Assembly (NCBI GenBank): GCA_947305045.1
Contig: CAMZCW010000055.1
Location: 1 to 12,271 of the forward strand
Source of the DNA: an uncultured Bacteroidales bacterium
GTDB lineage: Bacteria; Bacteroidota; Bacteroidia; Bacteroidales; UBA932
Length of the DNA stretch: 12,271 nt
Direction: 5' to 3'
The notes under the pieces were generated by a model, which was not told the DNA's origin, ran no database searches, and saw only the letters and a list, made by a program, of their open reading frames with translations. A program made the translations under genes and the position numbers. The stretch's first letter is position 1. Each line of letters begins with the position of its first letter. This document shows, piece after piece, positions 7,142 through 12,271 of the stretch.

Positions 7142-8977
7142 ATGAAACACATTTTACAATATTTTGTAATCTCTACTATTACACTGGTAGCCCTTTCCTG
7201 CTCAAAAAAGGAGACCCCTGCAAATGAGACCAACTCCTTCACCCCCATGGTAATTAATGCCGTGGTTGATGATGACGTCACAAAAACCACATATACAGAT
7301 AATGGCACTAAGTACGAATTCTCTTGGAACCAGAATGACTATGTTGCTGTTCAAGTCTATAAAGGCGGTTCTGCAGCAAAGCCGGATCAGATTAAATTTA
7401 AAGCACAGAGTGATGGGCCAACAACCACGCTTGTACAAGCTGGAAATACATATGACTTGACAGATGCACATAATGTAGAAGGTTACTCCAATAAGAATTA
7501 CACGTTGGGCGATTATGCTTTCTATCCTAGATATGAATCTAGCAGTAACAACGATCTGCTTTATACAAGAAATGAGACTGGTTCCGGTGATGGAGATAGC
7601 TCGACAGACTACCTGAAACTTTATGAGTCCATCCCCTATGTTCCCGACAACCCTTCTTCTGTCATTCCTATTATCGGCAGAAAAGAGAGTGGTGATGGTA
7701 CACCCAATACCATCTTCAAGTTCAAAACTGCAACGGGCGTACTTAAAATCTCTTTGAAGCAGATTCCGGCTGGGGCTACCAAACTCGTCCTAACGTCCAA
7801 GAATGCGAGCGACCAACTCTCCGGCGAGTGGCTCTTTACGGATGATACCTATACAGACGGTATTGTCATGGGCACGGGTAATAAGAACCACACTAATACC
7901 AAGACGGTTACCTTTACTGATTTGTCCGGTTTAGACACATACACAGACTTCTTCGTCCCTATTCCCGTTGGAAGTATCCACGGCATTATAGTGGATATCA
8001 AAAAGGACGATAACACACTCTTGTGGAGAGTTTCTGCGGATGCCGATATTCCTATCAACCGTGGTGTAGTCACGGAACTGCCTGATATTGACATAAGTGG
8101 GAAATCCATCGCTTTCACTGTCGGAGGGACCTCCAATGACCCCGCGGTATCCATCACCCATAGTGGTTTTAACCGTGTCTGTTTGACTGTAACAAATAGC
8201 GCTGTTAATACCCCTTCGAGCTACCTTGATGGGCTTTTTTTCTCGGGGAGTGTGAATAATTATAAAATTAGCACTTGGGATGCCAGCCACACTAAACTCC
8301 TGGCGGATAAGAATTCTGGCCTATATTATATGCACTATGTCGCCCTTTCCTCAGCCGTTCAAGCAAACACGCTGAGTGGTCTAGATGACAAACGTGTGAA
8401 GGCCTATGGTACTGTGCCGTTCTACTATCTCTCATCAAGTGATAAAGATGCATACACAGGACAATTTGCAGTTGAAGGGCAATGCTCTACAAAAAGCTGG
8501 GCAGTAACTCCCACGACAATCACGTTTGATGTAAGTGATGATCCTTCCAAAGGAAACATAATGATAACCGAGTTTGATGGCTTGTGTTGTGACGTGAGCA
8601 ATAATACACATGGGATTAGCGGTAATAGTACAAACTTGTACAATCCAGCCAACTTCAGCAGTTACGCTGATGGCCAGCCCGTATATGGCGTTTATAGTGG
8701 GACTCCAGGGGCCAGTACTAATCTTGTTTTTAAAGACGTCCTTTCGCAAGTTTTCTATACTGACCAGAGTGGCTCAGGACACATCATTGGCTGCGCATCA
8801 GCCCAAGGAGCGCCTAATACTGATCTAGAAATGTCTATCGGTTTTGGAGTAGTTTACAGGAGTACTAACTACAAGTTCATTTGTACGAGGGGCTTTATGG
8901 GTAACTACTATAAATCCGGAAGCACTGCATCTGCTGATTACTACTTTTATCAATTTGGTGCAGGTGCTATTGAATAA
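7142..8977 (+). CDS. Fimbrillin-like surface lipoprotein
   Basis: This 611-residue protein has a lipoprotein signal peptide with a lipobox (VALSC, lipidated Cys20 followed by SKKE). Residues about 30-310 carry the pattern of fimbrillin-family (FimA/Mfa-like) proteins: VTKTTYTDNGTKYEFSWNQND near the start (the T-TY ... F-W---D signature), TGVLKISL near 200, and beta-rich Thr/Ser/Asn-rich sequence. The C-terminal 300 residues are also beta-rich, with several cysteines (for example CCDVSN and the C before TRGFMG), but I recognise no named domain there. It may be a fimbrial tip or accessory subunit, or simply a surface lipoprotein; its length exceeds that of a typical major fimbrillin. It probably forms an operon with the small gene just upstream and is followed by a stem-loop. 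Base composition is clearly AT-richer than the catabolic genes on either side. Confidence 0.75.
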   Translation: MKHILQYFVISTITLVALSCSKKETPANETNSFTPMVINAVVDDDVTKTTYTDNGTKYEFSWNQNDYVAVQVYKGGSAAKPDQIKFKAQSDGPTTTLVQAGNTYDLTDAHNVEGYSNKNYTLGDYAFYPRYESSSNNDLLYTRNETGSGDGDSSTDYLKLYESIPYVPDNPSSVIPIIGRKESGDGTPNTIFKFKTATGVLKISLKQIPAGATKLVLTSKNASDQLSGEWLFTDDTYTDGIVMGTGNKNHTNTKTVTFTDLSGLDTYTDFFVPIPVGSIHGIIVDIKKDDNTLLWRVSADADIPINRGVVTELPDIDISGKSIAFTVGGTSNDPAVSITHSGFNRVCLTVTNSAVNTPSSYLDGLFFSGSVNNYKISTWDASHTKLLADKNSGLYYMHYVALSSAVQANTLSGLDDKRVKAYGTVPFYYLSSSDKDAYTGQFAVEGQCSTKSWAVTPTTITFDVSDDPSKGNIMITEFDGLCCDVSNNTHGISGNSTNLYNPANFSSYADGQPVYGVYSGTPGASTNLVFKDVLSQVFYTDQSGSGHIIGCASAQGAPNTDLEMSIGFGVVYRSTNYKFICTRGFMGNYYKSGSTASADYYFYQFGAGAIE

Positions 8978-8999
8978 CAAAAAGTATTCTTAGTGATTC

Positions 9000-9027
9000 C
9001 TTCGGCCTCGCTTTAGCGGGGTCGAAG
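9000..9027. terminator. Stem-loop after the lipoprotein gene
   Basis: CTTCGGCCTCGC pairs with GCGGGGTCGAAG around a TTTA loop: 12 base pairs, two of them G-U on the plus strand. It starts 22 bases after the stop codon. There is no T-run after it, so termination would be weak or protein-dependent; it may instead protect the 3' end. Confidence 0.5.
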
Positions 9028-9053
9028 TCGTATATACCCATTGGCAAAATATC

Positions 9054-9075
9054 GTAAGGTAAGCGTAAGGTAAGC
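9054..9075 (+). repeat. Tandem 11-bp repeat, possible IS66-type left end
   Basis: GTAAGGTAAGC occurs twice, head to tail, without mismatch. IS66-family elements commonly begin GTAAGCG, which is present across the repeat junction as GTAAGCGTAAGG. Its place about 95 bases before a TnpA-like start fits the left end of such an element. Confidence 0.4.
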
Positions 9076-9089
9076 CTCCGATGAAGTAC

Positions 9090-9148
9090 AACTGTTGGTT
9101 TGACTAAGTAGGCTGTAACTTTGCCCCACTAATATCAAACCAACAGTT
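9090..9148. repeat. 14-bp perfect inverted repeat flanking a promoter box
   Basis: AACTGTTGGTTTGA (9090-9103) and its exact reverse complement TCAAACCAACAGTT (9135-9148) enclose 31 bases that contain TAACTTTG (9116-9123), a consensus -7 box directed at the ATG at 9151. The arrangement could be an operator pair or a hairpin in the leader of the IS-like gene. Confidence 0.6.
9116..9123 (+). promoter_or_regulatory. -7 box (TAACTTTG) before the IS66-like fragment
   Basis: This is an exact TAnnTTTG match 27 bases before the ATG at 9151. It sits between the two arms of the inverted repeat at 9090-9148. Confidence 0.5.
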
Positions 9149-9150
9149 TT

Positions 9151-9255
9151 ATGATAACTCGAGAACAAATCGAAGAGATCCAGGCTGAGAGTCGGGAGAA
9201 AGGGATCTCCTTCAAACGAGTGCTACAACATATGCACGTTAAGGCGTGGAGGTAA
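9151..9255 (+). pseudogene. IS66-type accessory protein TnpA, N-terminal remnant
   Basis: The 34-residue product starts MITREQIEEIQAESREKGIS and ends VKAWR before a TAA. Its start resembles the N-terminus of IS66-family TnpA-like accessory proteins of Bacteroidales, which run to roughly 100 residues or more. No further TnpA, TnpB or transposase (TnpC) sequence follows in any frame I examined. I read it as the surviving left end of an insertion sequence whose remainder was lost. The family call is from pattern memory; an independent short protein is the alternative. Confidence 0.5.
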
Positions 9256-9279
9256 GTGACTGATCGTGAGTGCTTAACA

Positions 9280-9315
9280 AGAAAAGACTTAGCCGGGGTG
9301 GGTTAAGTCTTTTCT
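9280..9315. terminator. Strong stem-loop, probably a bidirectional terminator
   Basis: AGAAAAGACTTAGCC pairs with GGTTAAGTCTTTTCT over 15 base pairs (one G-U) around a GGGGTG loop. The A-rich 5' arm and T-rich 3' arm give a U-rich end on both strands. It isolates the IS-like remnant from the Rpn gene region. Confidence 0.7.
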
Positions 9316-9403
9316 GTAAAGCATTGTGCGTGAGCTGTTTAGACCCACGCGAGCAAGTGAGGGCCCATTTCATGCTACGATGCACCAGCACCAGCCATCT
9401 ATG

Positions 9404-9561
9404 TTGTCAATGGTTGGTGGGCCGTTTGCAAAAGGTTGGATTATATGTTACCAACCATTTGCAATCAATCGGATGCTGGGGGTACTATGTTTCGTCTTGC
9501 ATGTTAAATGTTGGCGGCGCAAAAACCAGCCTTTGACAAAAACATGACCAACCTTTTGCAA
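9404..9561. repeat. Four copies of a TTGCAAA-x-GGTTGG motif in both orientations
   Basis: Plus-strand copies are TTGTCAATGGTTGG at 9404-9417 (two differences from the copy at 9451) and TTGCAAAAGGTTGG at 9426-9439. Minus-strand copies are at 9451-9464 (read on plus as CCAACCATTTGCAA) and 9548-9561 (CCAACCTTTTGCAA, the exact reverse complement of the copy at 9426). Copies two and three form a hairpin with one A-A mismatch and an 11-base loop. The first two copies start 22 bases apart, close to two helical turns. Confidence 0.65.
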
Positions 9562-9628
9562 GGACGGCATGCACAAACCGCTTAAAAACTTGGTGGTTAT
9601 CGTCCCATAAAACCAGTCGTTCGTCCCT

Positions 9629-9672
9629 AATCGTAAAAAACATGAATTTTTTCGGAAATCTTTTTTACGATT
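9629..9672. repeat. 12-bp perfect inverted repeat before the Rpn promoter
   Basis: AATCGTAAAAAA (9629-9640) and TTTTTTACGATT (9661-9672) enclose 20 bases. It lies 24 bases upstream of the Rpn -7 box, so it could be a terminator for upstream transcripts or a binding site. Confidence 0.6.
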
Positions 9673-9696
9673 GTAGGTTTTCTGGCCACTGCTTCC

Positions 9697-9704
9697 TATG
9701 TTTG
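9697..9704 (+). promoter_or_regulatory. -7 box (TATGTTTG) for the Rpn-family gene
   Basis: This is an exact TAnnTTTG match 44 bases before the ATG at 9749. The leader would contain the small hairpin at 9711-9728. Confidence 0.55.
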
Positions 9705-9748
9705 CCAATGCCTCTCAATGGTGAGGGGCGGTAAAAATTGGTAAAATT

Positions 9749-10774
9749 ATGGATTATGAAGCGAAAGTTTTGACGCCGGAGCAGTGGGAAAAGTACGCAC
9801 CCGTGTGGCAGGAAATGGAGAAGTACAGGAACCTCTCCGAAGAAGAAAAAGAGCAGATTATTCTGCAGATTGTGTCGGCACCTTACATCGACCTTATGTG
9901 CGACTGGGCCTTCAAACATGTCTTTGGGCACGACAAAGATAGCCTGATGATGCTCCTGAATGACTTCCTGCCGGAAAAGATTGTGGACTTGGAGTACGAT
10001 GACAAGGAGCTGGACCTGTTTGACCACGACGACAAACTGGTGGTGATGGATGTGGTTTGCAAAACAGAGAACGGGCGGAGGATTCTGGTGGAGATGCAGA
10101 AATCCGAGAAGAAGAACTTCCGCTCCAGGATGCTCTACTATGGCGCAGGGATGTTCTACAAGCAGTTAAAATCCGGTGAGGATTACGGGAAGCTGATGCC
10201 AGTGTACGTGATTTGTTTCATGAACTTCACCCTTCGGCACGAAAAGAACCAATTGGTGTATCGCTATGAAGTTTTTGAGGAGGCGTCCCATGAGCGGTAT
10301 GAGCCGGACAAGAAGAAGGAGCAGCTACTAACCTGGATTTACTGTGAATTGCCGCGTTTTGCGCGACCGACGAGTCATGAACTCAGTCCGGTAGAGCAAT
10401 GGTTTGATATTTTGCAAAATATGCGTAATTTTGCGCTGAACCCCAAACATGTTGACAAACGCTTCACGGGCATCCTTGAGGCCTGTAGACAGAATCGGTT
10501 GCCAGATACAGAACAACTTCAATACATTCGAGCCATGATCAGCGAACGCGAAAAACAGGAAATTGCCGAGGTGTACCTTGAGAGAGGCATTGAGCAAGGC
10601 ATTGAGCAGGGCATTCAGCAAGGTATTGAACAGGGTATTAAGCAGGGCATTGCACAGGGTGCGCAACTGGAGAAATGCGATGTGGCTAGGCGCATGCTGA
10701 CCATGGGGATAGATCCATCTGTGATAGCGGCATCAACTAAACTTACTGAAAGTGAAATCGAAGCACTGAGATAG
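9749..10774 (+). CDS. Rpn-family PD-(D/E)XK nuclease (putative transposase / recombination-promoting nuclease)
   Basis: This 341-residue protein belongs to the Rpn / PDDEXK family often labelled putative transposase. The nuclease core runs from about residue 45 (APYIDLMCDWAFKHVFG, the family's N-terminal signature) through Asp101 (VVMDVVCK) and the Glu115-Met-Gln117 motif in ILVEMQ. LYYGAGMFYKQL follows. Near residue 280 comes a run of six four-residue repeats (G-I-x-Q, residues 280-303), typical of Rpn proteins and predicted helical, then a variable tail ending IEALR. Family members cut DNA. In E. coli their separately translated C-terminal domain acts as an antitoxin, and some give phage resistance. 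A possible internal start here is Met263 (ATG at 10535), preceded by TACATTCG. Its 3' third is duplicated immediately downstream in the same frame. Confidence 0.88.
   Translation: MDYEAKVLTPEQWEKYAPVWQEMEKYRNLSEEEKEQIILQIVSAPYIDLMCDWAFKHVFGHDKDSLMMLLNDFLPEKIVDLEYDDKELDLFDHDDKLVVMDVVCKTENGRRILVEMQKSEKKNFRSRMLYYGAGMFYKQLKSGEDYGKLMPVYVICFMNFTLRHEKNQLVYRYEVFEEASHERYEPDKKKEQLLTWIYCELPRFARPTSHELSPVEQWFDILQNMRNFALNPKHVDKRFTGILEACRQNRLPDTEQLQYIRAMISEREKQEIAEVYLERGIEQGIEQGIQQGIEQGIKQGIAQGAQLEKCDVARRMLTMGIDPSVIAASTKLTESEIEALR
10470..10591 (+). repeat. Direct repeat, copy 1 (inside the Rpn gene)
   Basis: These 122 bases match 10797-10918 with six substitutions and no gap, an offset of 327 bases (109 codons, so in frame). 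Five of the six differences are silent; one changes Ala272 to Thr. Similarity continues weakly into the four-residue repeats, then the tails differ. Confidence 0.85.
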
Positions 10775-10796
10775 CATAAAGATCAGCGTTTCGCGA

Positions 10797-10918
10797 GCAT
10801 CCTTGAGGCCTGTAGACAGAATCGGTTGCCGGACACAGAACAACTTCAATATATTCGAGCTATGATCAGCGAACGCGAAAAACAGGAAATTACCGAAGTG
10901 TACCTTGAGAGAGGCATT
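10797..10918 (+). repeat. Direct repeat, copy 2 (downstream of the Rpn stop codon)
   Basis: This is the second copy of the 122-base segment at 10470-10591. It contains the same ATG-ATC-AGC-GAA start context, preceded by TATATTCG four bases upstream. Confidence 0.85.
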
Positions 10919-11074
10919 CAGCAAGGCATTAAGCGAGGTATTGAGCAGGGCATCGAGCAAGGCAAGAAGGATACAGCTAAGCGGATGCTGGAGCGTGGCT
11001 TTAAGGTCTCGGATATCGCAGAAATAACAGGACTCACGTTGGACGAGATTCGTTCTATTCTGGCCCGCTTTTAG
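10826..11074 (+). CDS. Stand-alone Rpn C-terminal domain (duplicate; possible RpnS-like protein)
   Basis: Directly after the Rpn TAG (10772-10774) the same frame stays open, giving HKDQRFASILEACRQNRLP and on to a TAG at 11072-11074. It repeats the Rpn C-terminal region from about residue 234. Possible starts are TTG at 10826 (82 residues) or, as I prefer, ATG at 10862 (70 residues, beginning MISEREKQE), the equivalent of Rpn Met263. It has four G-I-x-x repeats instead of six and a different but family-typical tail (KRMLERGFKVSDIAEITGL, then IRSILARF). No nuclease domain is present. Mostly silent differences from copy 1 suggest it is kept as protein. It could be a separate antitoxin-like partner, a spare C-terminus for recombination, or a decaying leftover. 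The first reading is inference from the E. coli Rpn system. Confidence 0.6.
   Translation: MPDTEQLQYIRAMISEREKQEITEVYLERGIQQGIKRGIEQGIEQGKKDTAKRMLERGFKVSDIAEITGLTLDEIRSILARF
10850..10857 (+). promoter_or_regulatory. Possible -7 box (TATATTCG) for the stand-alone C-terminal domain
   Basis: TATATTCG is one base from TAnnTTTG and ends 4 bases before ATG 10862, the same spacing as the leaderless esterase promoter (TATGTTTG, 4 bases, ATG). A TTG lies 21 bases upstream (10826-10828). The equivalent in copy 1 is TACATTCG at 10523-10530 before ATG 10535. Both lie inside coding sequence, so chance is possible. Confidence 0.3.
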
Positions 11075-11106
11075 GCCTTCGACCATGGCCAATGGCACCT
11101 CATTTT

Positions 11107-11138
11107 TTTGTATTATTCGCATTTATAAGTTATTTTTG
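11107..11138 (+). promoter_or_regulatory. Promoter of the AGE-family gene (TTTG, 20 bases, TATTTTTG)
   Basis: A -33 TTTG (11107-11110) and a -7 TATTTTTG (11131-11138) are spaced 20 bases apart, matching the Bacteroidota primary sigma promoter well. The leader to ATG 11164 is about 20 bases. This is the most complete promoter in the window. Confidence 0.7.
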
Positions 11139-11163
11139 TGTATTGGATTAATTACACAAGACT

Positions 11164-12271
11164 ATGACCGATTTTGCCTCCCTCGCGGCTAAGTACCGAC
11201 ATGAGTTGTATGACAACGTACTGCCTTTCTGGCTGGAGAAATCCCAGGATCTGGAATACGGCGGATATTTTACCTGCCTCAACCGTGACGGCAGCGTGTT
11301 CGACACAGACAAATTCGTGTGGCTGCAGGGCCGCGAAGTGTGGATGTTTGCCATGCTGTACAATAAAGTAGAGAAGAATCCCTCCTGGCTTGCCTGCGCC
11401 AAACAGGGTGCGGAATTCCTGGAGAAGTACGGCCACGACGGCAACTATGACTTCTATTTCTCGCTCACGCGGGAGGGAAAGCCCATCATCGCCCCGTACA
11501 ATATTTTCTCCAACACCTTTGCCTGCATGGCCTTTGCGCAGTTGGCCGTAGCCACCGGAAGTGAGCATTATGCCGACATCGCCCGCAAAGTGTTCCAGCG
11601 CATCCTGGACCGCCGCAGCAACCCCAAGGGAAAATGGAGCAAGGGCGTTCCCGGCACCCGTCCCATGAAAGACTTCGCCCTGCCCATGATTATCTGCAAC
11701 ATGGCGCTGGAGGTGGAGCCCATCATCGAGGATAAATCCCTGCTGGACAAAACCATCGAGGAGGCCCTGCATGAGGTGTTCGACGTCTTCTACCAGCCGG
11801 ACCTGGGCGTCATGGTAGAGAATCTGGCTCCGGACGGTAGCCTTATTGACTGCTTTGAAGGCCGAAAGGTGAACCCCGGACATGACCTGGAAGCCTTGTG
11901 GTTCATGATGAACCTGGGGCTGCGGCTGCACAGGCAGGATATCATTGACAAGAGCATGGAAATTGCCCTCCGCGTCATCGAATACGGCTGGGACAAAGAA
12001 TACGGCGGCATCTTCTACTTCATGGACCGCAAGGGATATCCCACCCAGGAACTGGAATGGGATCAAAAGCTTTGGTGGGTGCACTTTGAGAGCGCCATCA
12101 CCATGATCAAGGGTTACCAGCTCACGGGCAACAAGAAGGCCTTGGAATGGTTCCTTAAGTTGGACGATTATCTCTGGACCCACTTCAAGGACAGCGAGTA
12201 TCCGGAGTGGTATGGTTACCTGAACCGCCGCGGAGAGGTGCTGCTTCCGCTCAAGGGCGGCAAATGGAAAG
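11164..12271 (+). CDS. N-acylglucosamine 2-epimerase (AGE) family protein, 3' end outside window
   Basis: 369 codons are visible with no stop; the family is about 390-410 residues, so only the last few tens are missing. AGE enzymes epimerise or isomerise sugars at C2; N-acetylmannosamine to N-acetylglucosamine is the classic reaction and a step in sialic acid breakdown. Family features in order are EYGGYFTCLNRDG (31-43), WLQGREVWMF with Arg57, NPGHDLEALWF with His240, and WWVHFES with His307 and Glu309. His240 matches the catalytic His239 of the cyanobacterial enzyme; the second catalytic His would lie just beyond the window edge. There is no signal peptide, so it is cytoplasmic. The start at 11164 fits the promoter and the usual N-terminus. 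Cellobiose epimerase or mannose isomerase activity cannot be excluded, but the nearby O-acetylesterase favours amino-sugar or sialic-acid use. Confidence 0.88.
   Translation, partial: MTDFASLAAKYRHELYDNVLPFWLEKSQDLEYGGYFTCLNRDGSVFDTDKFVWLQGREVWMFAMLYNKVEKNPSWLACAKQGAEFLEKYGHDGNYDFYFSLTREGKPIIAPYNIFSNTFACMAFAQLAVATGSEHYADIARKVFQRILDRRSNPKGKWSKGVPGTRPMKDFALPMIICNMALEVEPIIEDKSLLDKTIEEALHEVFDVFYQPDLGVMVENLAPDGSLIDCFEGRKVNPGHDLEALWFMMNLGLRLHRQDIIDKSMEIALRVIEYGWDKEYGGIFYFMDRKGYPTQELEWDQKLWWVHFESAITMIKGYQLTGNKKALEWFLKLDDYLWTHFKDSEYPEWYGYLNRRGEVLLPLKGGKWK

Larger units (their letters stand above)
9316..9748. other. 433-bp non-coding region rich in inverted repeats
   Basis: I see no convincing gene. 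The short open frames on both strands share nothing with known proteins that I can recognise, and they read through the repeats. The region contains a four-copy 14-bp motif (9404-9561), a second inverted repeat (9629-9672), the Rpn promoter box and a small leader hairpin (CCTCTCA/TGAGGGG, 9711-9728). It may be the remains of a mobile element, a regulatory region or a small RNA locus. Confidence 0.45.

Noticed and set aside
9270..9708. Open frames of 70-90 codons on both strands in the repeat-rich region
   Set aside because: They run through hairpins and inverted repeats, so similar peptide bits appear on both strands (LQKVG). No protein family is recognisable.
10574..10660. Short repeated DNA in the Rpn gene as a possible CRISPR array or microsatellite
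   Set aside because: It encodes the known G-I-x-Q protein repeats of Rpn family members; 12-base units without spacers are not CRISPR.
11084..11110. Possible terminator after the Rpn duplicate (CCAT/ATGG stem then a T-run)
   Set aside because: The stem is only four base pairs, and the T-run overlaps the -33 region of the AGE promoter.
11152..12183. 343-residue open frame on the minus strand opposite the AGE gene
   Set aside because: The plus strand encodes clear AGE-family motifs with a good promoter; the antisense frame is a codon-bias shadow.

Overview
The window reads as a chromosomal segment of a gut-type Bacteroidota (probably Bacteroidales). The evidence is several near-consensus TAnnTTTG -7 promoter boxes, a fimbrillin-like lipoprotein, Bacteroidales-style outer-membrane beta-barrels, a two-module NanS/EstA-type sialate O-acetylesterase and an Rpn/PD-(D/E)XK protein with a GI-x-Q repeat tail. 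No RNA genes, CRISPR array or intact insertion sequence were seen.

Layout. (1) 1-2913: the 3' end of an unidentified gene overlaps, by ATGA, a secreted 859-residue outer-membrane protein made of four divergent ~200-residue barrel-like units. (2) 3029-6741: a GC-rich catabolic cluster. A Gfo/Idh/MocA oxidoreductase (minus) and an SGNH plus sialate-O-acetylesterase protein (plus) diverge from a 64-bp promoter region, and a creatininase-family gene (minus) converges on the esterase. This cluster is decaying: the esterase lacks the usual C-terminal part, and the creatininase gene carries an in-frame TAA between its metal-ligand residues. (3) 6742-11100: an AT-richer accessory region with a 40-codon small gene and a fimbrillin-like lipoprotein, a hairpin, an IS66-like remnant, a strong terminator, about 430 bp of inverted repeats, and an Rpn-family gene whose 3' end is duplicated in tandem. 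(4) 11164-12271: an N-acylglucosamine 2-epimerase (AGE) family gene with its own promoter, running off the window.

How the genes fit. AGE epimerase, O-acetylesterase and Gfo/Idh enzymes are typical of host-glycan (sialic acid / amino sugar) use in Bacteroidales, so regions 2 and 4 may once have been one functional group, separated by the accessory region. That is inference.

The most interesting item is at 9749-11074. An Rpn-type nuclease gene is followed, in the same frame after one TAG, by a second copy of its C-terminal region. The copies share 116 of 122 bases, and five of the six changes are silent. The second copy has fewer four-residue repeats and a different tail. In E. coli the C-terminal domain of Rpn proteins is translated separately as an antitoxin inside the toxin gene. 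Here such a domain appears to exist both inside the gene and as a stand-alone copy, each with a -7-like box four bases before its internal ATG.
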